Positions 36,023-48,000 of a stretch of DNA of 64,000 nt are shown here, in pieces (position 1 is the stretch's first letter; each line of letters begins with the position of its first letter). The notes under the pieces were generated by a model. It saw only the letters and a program-made list of their open reading frames with translations. It did no database searches and had not been told where the DNA came from. Origin of the DNA: Hedera helix (lineage: Eukaryota > Streptophyta > Magnoliopsida > Apiales > Araliaceae); NCBI GenBank assembly GCA_947179155.2, contig OX359267.1:42494292-42558291 (forward strand), written 5' to 3'. The position numbers and the translations under genes were made by a program.

Positions 36023-39000
36023 TTTATTATTATTATTACTATTTCTATTATTATTATTAATTATTTATTAATAATAATATTTTTTATTAAAAATAGAAAA
36101 CCGGTATTACCGGTCCTGTTCGGTAAATACTGAACCATAAAAATGCGATACCGGAACCGGTACCGAAAAATAGGTATATACCGGTTTTTTTGTACCGGTT
36201 TATTTTATACCGAAAAACCGGTTCGATCCGGTCCGGTTTCCCGAAAAAACCGAAAACTATGCACAGGCCTACTTATCGTAACCGACTCGATAGCTTCTCC
36301 TCATTCCTGAACTACCGTAACCTTTCCACTCTCACTCTCATCACCCCTTACAGTTGAGAAACATTGATGAGCATCTGAGTAATAACCCTGCTAGATGGAA
36401 GGCCGCGGATTCATCATAGAAGCGGTCCCCTCTACTTTGCATCAGAAAGTAAAGTTCTATGATACAAATGAGCAATGGTAAACACTTTCCAACTTGAACC
36501 GAGCTTAGCAACAAATTCTGAAAAGACTAGAACTAGTGTTGCAAGGAGTTTTTGACCAACACATCCTGCAAATTAGAAGTAATATGCAGTTCAAGAAAGG
36601 TTTTCTTCTTCTTCTTTTTTTGGGGATAGATCCGGTCCATGAAAGATTTATGAAATAGGATGCCTGATGTCTGCACCACAATAGAAACCAGTGAACCATT
36701 CATCGGATCAAAGCCAACAGTCATTTTTTGCAGAATTCATTAAGAGCTGTATCTCATTCCCTCTCATAAATAGAAAATTCTCCTTATTTTCATTAATGGT
36801 AAGAAAATCAAGAATATTATTAGGAGAACAAAAAAGGGACAGAAGAAAATGACTGCACGAAATGGAATGATAATATCAAATGAAAAGAAATCATTACTGC
36901 CACGTAGAGGAGGTTTAAACTACAAGCTCCACATTAGTAAAAAGAAAACTACAATAACAGTTCAGACGTAAGCATGCACCACACATTTGATATGAGTGTT
37001 TTAATGCTACTAGAACCATGTTTGTCTAGTAGCATCTAACGTGGAACAGCTACAATATGTGCCTACATTTACCCAAAAGTTTAATTTTTTCGTAAACCTA
37101 CCACACTTTCAGGCGGAACATCTATACGCGAGCAAGTGCATTATAACTCAACTTATGCTGTTATAAACAAAAGAGCCATTTTTCACTTAAATCTGTCATG
37201 CATAGTACCAAATATGTGAACATATGTCAAAAGGATACTACTTAAACTCTATCCCGTCTCTCTCTCCTCCACCCCCATAAAACTGTATTACCCGTCCGTT
37301 GTCTGGTATCTCACACATCACCAAATTGCATAACCTTGAAATAAGCATTTCACTTTTAGTTTGAAGCATAAAAATTTTAAGCACCCTTGACGTGCTGGTT
37401 CAGATTCTTCAGAACATGGATTAATTTTCTTCTGCTTACATATGTTAACTATACATCTTATTTTTATGATCATAGTCTATTTATAAATAAATATTTAATA
37501 TAGAATATCCATAACAGTGACTGTTGTTCAGTGATCAGTCTATCTGACAGATACAAAAAACCACTACTCGTTCATCTGATTAATAAAATAAGAATCAAAA
37601 GAAAAAATTCTATCATCAACAAACATATTCTGCATGCACATAGTATGTGCCAGGGGGGAAATATTCAATATAATGGTGACAACATCCTCAGTTGTCAGTA
37701 CGCATCTCTCTCACATTGAAGATATGAGAGTTGAGAAAAATCAAGTGATGAGAAAAATAACAGTTGGTGATAATTAAAATTGTTATCATGTTTTAACAAA
37801 TATTTACCAATGTCAGGCTATTTAGTAGTTTCACATAATGATAACTGACTAAAAAAGAAATCCATGAGAACACAAAAATAGCATAAAGAAAGCAAAAACA
37901 AAGCACACCGCAGCCAAAGGAAACAAGAAACTGATATTGCAAGAAATGAAATATATGTGCCAAATTCAATACCCTTTTTTTGCCGGAGGCTTGATAATAA
38001 AGAGTCCAGTTGCTTTCTGATAACCGAATAGACAGCTGAAGGGCATGATACAAAGCTATGAAACAACCGCTGGCACTTTATCTTCTGCCATGAACGACAT
38101 CCAGGAAGTACTTTCCCTTCAATTTTCTCCAAAGCTTTTGCCGCCTCCAAATGTAGACTCCCATCAAAGGTAATTAAAGCTCTTGTGTAGGTATCCTTCA
38201 GCTCTGGCGGAAAAACCTGTACATGAACAGAATTACCATGGGGGGAGTTCCTTTTGAGCATGAAGGGGGTGATTTCTCTGAGAAGTGCTTCTTCACAAGC
38301 GCCACATGGAGGATCTTCTACAGCATCTCCCCTCATCAGGAAAAAGTCCAGTATTTTCCTGTTTGTTGCAGTCCTCAACACTTCAAGAATTTCAGCCTCC
38401 GAAAGTTCCTTATCAAGGCGACTAATCACAACACTGTCCATAAACTTTGTACTAGGTTCACAACAAACATACTTACCTCCAATAATCAAATTAGAGAAAT
38501 CATTAACAATCCAAGCAACATCCCGCCTGTCACACTTCACAATTCCAAACCCTCTGCTAAATTTACGTGGCCAACAAATTTTTGCTTTGACAGCAGGAAA
38601 TGAAAATAATTTATGGTCACCTCCATAGGTGCACCATACAGGAACTACCTTCAGCAAACTACCCGCGAAATCAACTCCATTCAACTCAGCAGCTTTCTTC
38701 GCTGCATCAGGCGTAAGAAATGTTACTCTACCCCACTTTTCCTTCTCTTTGCAATCTTGTCCATTGCCTGTGAACTTGTGCAGAGCACAAATACTACCCG
38801 AGGTGTTCCTCTCAAAAAACATTAAAAGCTCCTTATCGTCAATAGCATTTATATCCGAATGGAAAACATCAATACTCAAATATCTCTTTCCAAGCTCTAG
38901 ATGCTTTATCTCAGCACCAGCTCCAAACAAACCTACAGAAGGTGAGACACTATGTCCTCCATGATACAAGCATTTCTCCAGGCATTCATTTTGCAACCAT

Positions 39001-42000
39001 TTTCTTTCATACTCCAGTGCATCAGTTACAAGACTACAAACCTTATCAATGTCTTGGGAAGAGGCGAATAACAGAATTTCATTCCGATCAACATTGACTT
39101 CAATTCCAATTCGTTCATTACCGCAAACAATTTTGATACGTGAAACAAGGTTAACCAGACTATTGTTAGACTTCCCACAAAACTTCTTTAATAATTTATT
39201 GCCAAAACCTGTCAAAGCCTTCACATGCAGTTTCCGACTTTCAATCTCAGAGACATCAAACAAAGGAGGAGGGCAGAGGTTATACAAAGATTCAATGTCA
39301 ATAGCAGTTACACAGACCAAATATTGGTTATACACTGAGAGGATTTCACCAAAGACTACCCAACTTGGCCTTTCACCAAAATTTTGTAAAGAACATGAAG
39401 GATGCAGCTGAACATTTTTTCCGGTCAGTGCTACCTCATAACCAAGCTGATCGTACCCAGAATACATAGCCACATTCTCTGACAGGGAAGAGAGTATGAC
39501 TATTTTTAAAGTTCTATCATGCACAGTCTGCACCGATGGATTCCAAGCCCAGTAAGTGGGGATAATGATATTAAGTTCATGCTTCAGACAAGTTTCCAGT
39601 TCTTGCACCATTTCCTGGCACCTCCTCATGGATTTAGCATTTATACTATTATCCCAACACCAACTATTCTTCTTTTCACGAGGCACACTTTCCCATTCCT
39701 TGTAAACAGAAAGCAACGTGAAGAGATCACCATCAACATGGCAGAATTGCATCTTAAGGCGATCAGATTTTAACTTATCTTCTACAGTACCGACTCTGCA
39801 AAATATGCTACTTGCATTTGTCATAACAGCAGCCAGAACAAGACCCTCTCTACCCAAATGATGTTGGAAGCAGTTAAGTATCATTTTGCCAAGACGAGGT
39901 TCAATGCCCAATCTAACCAAATCCCATCCGTTTTTGGTCATTTCATAAACATCCTTGTTTGGTGCAACAGCTCCCAACTGAATAAGATTTCTAATGGCCA
40001 TATCAATAGCTTGAGCACTGGGTGCATCAACAAAGTCGAAACTCCGTACATTGTTGATGCCCAAGGCAAGAATCCTCAGAACCGCAATACCGAGATGAAC
40101 CCTACGAATCTCAGGTTCCTGATGCAGAGGCATTGAATCAAAATCATGTACTGAATAGAGTCTATAGCACCTTCCGGGTTCTGTTCTCCCAGCACGACCA
40201 GCCCGTTGATTAGCAGAGCTCTGGCTGATCTTGCAAACTTTAAGAACATTCATGCCAGTGCTAGGCTCAAACCTACACTCTTTCACCATACCAGAATCAA
40301 CCACATACTTGACCCCTGGAATTGTCAATGAGGTCTCAGCAAGATTTGTGGTGAATATGACTTTTCTCTTTCCTGGATAATTGAGGAAAACACGGGCTTG
40401 GTCTTCATATGTAAGTTTTCCGTGCAAAGCTAACGCAACTGCAGATGGAGATTGAAACTTCTCACATGCCCATTCTACTTCAATTTGAGACGTCAGGAAG
40501 GCAAGAATGGTCCCTTCTTTCTCCATTCTATGGATTTCAGCCACCATCCTCACAACATCAGAAACATATGAAGCAACATTGCCACAACTGGAAGTGCCTT
40601 CTGTCTCACAAGGAACATATTTGATATCAACAGGAAAGTTTCTGCCTACCGCATGAAAAGTTCCACAGCCAAAAAAGTATTCCGCAAGCTGACTTGCATC
40701 AATTGTTGCAGACATTATTATCAGCCTCAGGTCTAGCCTCTGTTTCAGTAATTTTTTTAGCAATGCTAATAGGAGATCGGTGTTTAAGCTTCTTTCATGA
40801 GCCTCATCAACTATGATGCATGATATCCTGGATAATTTCTCATCATTCATGTAATGCTGCAGCAAGCAGTGGTCCGTCGTATATATTACCCGAGAATCAT
40901 ATTGCTGAGAAGAAGAATATGTTGGATAATAGATAATTGAAGTATCTTGATAACACCCATAACATTCCTCTCTAACCCTCTGTGCCAATGACATGGCAGC
41001 AAGCTTGCGGGGCTGAGTGCATATAATAGACTCACTACCAGCTACTCCGGAATCCGCAAGAAACTGAGCTAACTGGGTACTCTTCCCTGAACCAGTCTCT
41101 CCGATCATTATCATTATCTGTGCAAACATCAATAAAAAAGAGATGTCATTAATTTATTGTAATACAAGAGAACAAACCTTTTCTTTTCTTTTCTTTATTT
41201 ATTTTATTGATAAGTAGCAAAACCAAAAACTTTAAAACTTGTCAATTGATAGATGTTGGATTCTGCTGAGCTAATTTATTGTTTCATATTGCACTCTAGC
41301 TAACAATGTTTAATTTGTAATTTTGAATTTCTTATTACTCAAAACAAATTCACAATCGTACACATACCTATATAATGCCTTTATGCTTCGCAATGGCATA
41401 AGAAATGGAGGAGTTCAAAAAAAGATCTTTTTTTTTATACGTAAGGCCCCATGTATGGGGATTGGAACCAGGGACCTTAAGGAAGATCTCAAATATATAT
41501 ATATATGTCCCGCCCTTATATTACCAGTGTAATCCTCTAAAAGCAAAAATTCTTTAAACTTAGTGATTGAAGGGGGAGATGGTGCATAGGAATTGAGGGG
41601 GTCTTATCGAAATAGGAGATCTGATTTCTACTTTCAACATCCAAATATATTTTTTCTAATCCTAGTTTAACACATTTAGTCAATAGTCAAAACCATGGAG
41701 TCGTGAAACTCAAAGAAAGTTTGAACTTAATATCCATTATGCAGTTTCTGGAGCTTTTTCAGTCTCTGCAGTGCTCTTTGACTTATACTATCTCTGTCTC
41801 ACAAAAGAGTCCCATTTTGACTTTTTAAAGTCAATTAGTCTGAAGTTTAAAATTTGATGTTATTCATGTAAATTTTGAAAACAACAAATTACTATTACCT
41901 AAAATCAAATACATTAATATCATTTTTAAGATTTTACAAATTGACATTAAAAAGTCAAAATACGACTCTTTTTTGTGCATATGAGTATACAGCATGGTAT

Positions 42001-45000
42001 GTTAAATGGTCCTTGCCTCATCTATTCAATTAAGATCATAGCTGTTACCAGTAATATTCCCTTTGCTCTGATAAAAGAAGGTTTAGACTCGAGCACCAGT
42101 ATAATGTTACTGTCAGGAATTCAACAGATTTGCAGAAGAAAGTGAACTACTAGAAGAAATAAGAAGCTTGCAGAAAACGAAACTAAGAAATAGAAGTTAT
42201 ATTCATTCAATCGATGCCTTCATTACAGATTGTTACTTCATATATATAACCCTGCAATCTAACAAATCTGTTTTGGGCTAAATAACTGACCCACTAATGC
42301 TAACACGTGGCCTACTAACAAACGAGTAAAATGCTGCAACAACTTGACCCTAAACGACTTCGTTTAACAAGAGACCAACAAGAGAACAAACGACATCGTT
42401 TCATTATTCTAACAACTTAACGGCTATAACCACTTTTTCCACCTGCAAATTACTTCTTCTGATCTACTACCTTGACATTCCCTTTCCCTTGAGAATTTCC
42501 TTGCCCCAAAGGATTAAGTTTGGAAACATCTTACTAACTTGTGCCCATTCTTCCCAAGTAGCATCTTCTGGGATTTTATTGGACCATTGTACCAGGACCA
42601 GAGTGCCAGGTCTATTACCTCTTTTGATCAAGCGTCTGTCTAAGATTCCAGTAGGCTCAGGCCTCAGTTCCACTTCTTCTAATACTTGTGGAAGCGTAGT
42701 TTGAATCGAATCACCCTCCTTGCTCCTATCTTCTTCTTAAGTTGTGACACATGAAATACATCATGAAGCTTGGCTGTTGAAGGCAATTTCAGCTGGTAGG
42801 CTACCTTCCCCACTCTTTTAGTTACAGTATAAGGTCCATAGTACTTGGCAGACAGTTTTAGATTCTTACTGGCATTTAGAGTTAAATGTCGATAAGGCCG
42901 TAGCTTCAGGAAGACTTCATCCCCCACTTCAAATTCCCTTTCTGTTCTCTTCTTATCTGCATAAGTTTTCATTCTTTCTTGAGCCTTCTGTAAGTTCTCC
43001 TTGAGTAGCTGCTGCATATCTTCTGTCTTTGACAAACATCTTAACTGTTGGATTATCAATTCTATCCACCTGGTGATAATTCAAGATAGGAGGATTTGTC
43101 CCATATAGAGCCTTATAGGGGGTCATTCCAATGGTTGTATGGTAATTGGTGTTGTACCACCATTCAGCCATTGGTAGCCATCTTTCCTATCTTCTTCTTA
43201 AGTTGTGACACATGAAATACATCGTGAAGCTTGGCTGTTGAAGGAAATTTCAGCTGGTAGGCTACCATCCCTCCTCTTTTAGTTACAGTATAAGTGTCTA
43301 TAAGGTTGTAGCTTCAGGAAGACTTCATCCCCCACTTCAAATTCCCTTTCTGTTCTCTTCTTATCTGCATAAGTTTTCATTCTTTCTTGAGCCTTCTGTA
43401 AGTTCTCCTTGAGTAGCTGCTGCATATCTTCTCTGTCTTTGACAAACGTCTTAACTGTTGGATTATCAATTCTAGCCACCTGGTGATAATTCAAGATAGG
43501 AGGATCTGTCCCATATAGAACCTTGTAAGGGGTCATTCCAATGGTTATGTGGTAATTGGTGTTGTACCACCATTCAGCCAGTGGTAGCCATCTCTTCCAC
43601 TGTGTAGGTTTGTGTCCACTCATACACCTTAAGTACATTTCAATGCATTGATTCACCCTCTCAGTTTGTCCATCTGTTTGAGGGTGATAGGTTGTGCTCA
43701 ACTTCACTTTTGTTCCCATGGTCTTAAACAACAACTTCCAGAAACTGCTCACAAAGATCTTGTCCCTATCTGAAATAATAGTTTTTGGAGGCCCATAAAG
43801 TTTTACTACAGAATCCAGAACCAGTTGGGCTACCTGGGAGGCTGTGAAAGGGTGTGCTAGTACCATCAAATGACACCCTTTGGTAAACTTGTCCACTATT
43901 ACCAGTATAGTATATCTTCCCCCAGATTTAGGTAATCATTCTACAAAATCCATAGTAATGACCTCCCAAGCCTGCCTGGGAATGGGAATGGACTGCAACA
44001 AACCTAGACTTGGTACATGTTCAAATTTATTCCTCTGACAGACCTCACACTGCCTTATATATTCAGTCAAGTCCCTCCTAAGGCTTGGCCAATAGAAGAT
44101 AGTTTCAGCTCTTTTGACAGAAACTGTAGTGCTAGAATGACCTCCTTCTAGGCCACCATGGATGGATTCCATGATCTTAAGCCTTAGATCTCCTGCATTC
44201 CCTATATAAATTTTTCCCTGCCTCCTTAGGATTCCCTCTCGTAAGCTGAATTCTGATGAACCCTGGGGTGTTACAATCAGCTGAGCCATGATCTGTTGAG
44301 GCTCTGGATCTTCTTCTAAGCTACTGCAAACTTCCTACCTCCAGCTAGGACTCATTTCTGTCACTGTAGTGCAGTTAATTTCTGTTTCATGCTGCCTTAA
44401 CAAGGCATCTGCAGCCAAGTTGTCCTTTCCATTTTTATACACAATGGTGTAATCAAATCCCAGCATTTTGGATACGCGTTTCTGCTGCACCAGAGTAATT
44501 AATTTCTGTTCTATGAAGTACTTCAATGCTTCATGGTCTGTCTTTATAATGAACTTTTGCCCCCAAAAATAGGTACTCCATTTTTGAACAGCCATTATAA
44601 TGGCCAGCAATTCCTTCTCATAGGTGGATAGCCCTAGATGTTTTTCAGATAGGGGCCTTACTGAAATAAGCCAAAGGCTTCCCTTCTTGCATTAGTACAG
44701 CTCCCACTCCTGACTGGCAGGCATCAATCTCAAACACAAAGGGTTTGCTGAAGTCAGGTAAGAAAAGGACTGATGTGGTTGACATTGCGTCTTTTAACTT
44801 GTTAAATGCCTCTTCAGCCTCAGGATTCGATTTAAAGGCACCCTTTTTAAGTAGGTTAGACAATGGCCTAGAAATAATGCCATAGTGATGTACAAACCTC
44901 CTGTAGTAGCCTTTAAGGCATAGGAATCCTCTTAGTGATTTCAGGGTCCTGGGAATGACAAATTGTTTCATGGCATCTATCTTGGTGTCATCTACTGCCA

Positions 45001-48000
45001 CTCCTTCCTCCTTGATCACATGCCCCAAGTATTCCACCCCTGACTGAGCAAAATTGCACCTGCTTTTCTTCATAAACAACTTGTTATCTCTGAGTATAGT
45101 AAACACCTGCCTGAGATGTTTAAGGTGATCTTCCAAGGTCTAACTGTATACCAGAATGTCATCAAAGAACACCAATACAAATTTCCTTAGGTGTTGATTG
45201 AAAACCCCATTCATTATACATTAAAAAGTGGTTAGGGCATTGGTTAGCCCAAAAGACATCACCATGAATTCATAATGCCCTTGATGTGACTTAAATACAG
45301 TCTTCTGGATGTCCTTATCCTTGACTCTAATACCCACTCCTCAAATCTAGCTTAGTGAAGATCTTGCTATCCTTTAGCTCATCTAAAAGTTCTTCTGTCA
45401 CAGGTATAGGAAACTTATTTTTTATAGTAATGTTGTTCAATGCTCTATAATCCACATAAAACCTCCAAGTGTTATCCTTTTTCTTTACTAGTAACAAAGG
45501 AGAAGCATAAGGGGAGGTGCTATGTCTAATGATCCCACTGTTTAGCATTTCTCTCACCATTTTTTCAATTTCCGTCTTTTGGATGTAGGGGTACCTGTAA
45601 GGATTTGCATTAACTAGCTTGCAACCTGGCATGATAGGTATGTGATGGTCCTGCTTTCTAAGGGAAGGAAGCCCTTGAGGTTCTTAGAATAATTCCCCAA
45701 ATTAATCTATCAACCTTCTAACTTCTGCAGGAAGGTCTTGTTCCTTGGAGCCTTGTCATTTGTTATTGTTAGTTGGGTTAAGAAATAGGTTTAATTCTTG
45801 GGATCCCACTGAATTTGTCTTGTATTTGGACATCATAAAAGTGTGCACCCTCCTCATGGTTTCCCAAGGTCAGTTTTTTGCCTTCCCAGTGTATTATGAC
45901 CTTTTTTTCTTCGAAGTCAAAAGATAATAGGGCTGACTGTTTTCATCCATTGCACCCCTAGTACAGCATCATAACCTCCTAGTGGCATCATGTACATGGG
46001 GGCTTGAAATTCCCTTTGCTTCATTTTCCAAGTGAACCTTGGAATCACCTTGTTGCAATAGATGGAATCTCCATTAGCAATTTTCACTTTTACTGGATTG
46101 CAAGGTTCAGTGTTTAGTTGACACCTTTTGACCAATGCTTCTTATATGAAATTATGTGTTGAACCACTATCCATTTGTATACAGATAGACTTGTTCTTCA
46201 CCTGCCCTTGTAGTTTAATGGTGTGAGTTCCATTGGATCCAGTGATTACATGAAAGGATATTCCATATTCTTCTTCTACTTGTAATTTCTCCTCCCCCTC
46301 TTCTTGAATTATCACTGCCATTTTTGGTATTGATTCCTCTGTTGGCTGACATGGCTCACCTTCCCTTCTGTAATCATCATGTGCTTATTCTTGCGCTTGT
46401 GCCCTAGGGTGTAAACCTCATCACAGTGGTAACACATCCCCTTGTCCCTTCTGGCAACCATTTCATTCACAGTGAGCCTTTTAATAGGGTAAGGTTGTGT
46501 TTGATTGCATCATAATGCATCTTAACAGTCAACCTCTTAATAGATCTTAACAGCCCATATTTTTATATTACGAGGTCCTCTGAATAGTTAAGATACAAAT
46601 ATGAGTCTAAACCATTCATATGACCTCTTAATACAAAATTATGGGTTGTTAAAATATATTAAGAGGTAAGTTGTTAAGATCCATTAAGATGCAATCAAAC
46701 AACACCTAAGTTTTTGTTGTCCACCTCCTTTGTTGGTACTTTGATAGTCATTGGTTGCAGGAAGTGACAATTTATGTGAGACAACAGAACTGCTAGACAC
46801 AGTCCTAGACGTAGTGTGTTGTCTTCTGTCTAGAGATTTCAGGTGCACCTCCAGCCCCCTTGCTTGGTTAATGGTATCTCTGAGTGTAGAGGGCCTAACC
46901 ACATAGAGAGCAATGGCTATCTCTTCCCACTCAAAAAACTTTCAATGAAACAGTCTTCATTGTAATGTCTACTTTGGGCCAACATATAAGTTTTCAGCTA
47001 CTCAAAAATTTTAATGTAATCGTCTACCTTACATCTCTAAGTGAGTTTATTGAATTGTCCAATTAAATTCTCAATCCCCTAGAGACAAACCTTTTGCAAA
47101 TTTGGCTGATAAAATCTTTCCAAAGCAGACAGGCATGTTCATCCTGGAAGAACTGGTACCAAACATCTGTTTCCCCCTCAAAGTACAAGGCTGCATATAA
47201 CACCTTAGATCTAGAATCCAGTATTGGATTCAACTAGAAGAATTTCTCACATTTCTTTATCCACCCCCTGGGATCCTTACCTTCAAACCTGGGAAAATCC
47301 ATCTTGGGCATGGAGAGAGTCAGAATGGGGGACTGTGGTCTCGTAGGATTCCCTTCTATTGTTGGAGACCATGGATAAGCAGTGGTATTGGTTGGAGGGG
47401 GCTATAGTTCATGAAAGAACTGGTGGGAAAAGGATGAGTCACCATGATGGTGTGTGGGACATTCACTCCCATTGAATTAACTCCAGAAAGGGAAGGAAGC
47501 AACACTACTATAAGGAACCTTTGAATTGATTAGATAAGTGGGGTTTTGCGAGGTTTAGGCTAAAGTGTCTGCCATAAGGTTCAGTGAGTGAAGAGTTAAG
47601 TGAAGAAATCCATGTGGTACCCCAAACGTTGTAGTGTGTGATGAAACAAGTATATAAACCCTATTAATGTTATCATTATTTGCATTCATGACCTGAGTGG
47701 GGCATGGAGGTGAGGGAAGGGGAAAACTCTGAGGTAAGAGATGATGGAGGTATAGGAGTATGATTATTGAAATTGTATACAGGAAGAGTACTAACAGGAA
47801 CTGGACTTACTTCCTTGGGTCTACTTTCTGGAACAGTATTGTGAATAGCTTCGAGCACCTCAGAGATCTTCTTAAACAGTTCATCTTTAGAGGTCTAGAA
47901 TTTCTGATTGAGGTTCGAAATCTGCTCCTCTACTGAACCAAACTTTTCTTTAGTTAGTTCGAAGTTCCTCTCCACCTGATCCATTCTGCTTTCGATGGTT

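Noticed and set aside
38223..40136. Several plus-strand ORFs of 70-126 codons opposite the DEAH helicase exon
   Set aside because: They lie entirely antisense to a well-supported coding exon and show no domain; they are shadows of the real frame.
41441..41490. Sequence resembling a tRNA T-arm (GGATTGGAACCAGGGACC)
   Set aside because: No acceptor, D or anticodon stems can be drawn around it; at most a scrap of a tRNA-derived repeat.
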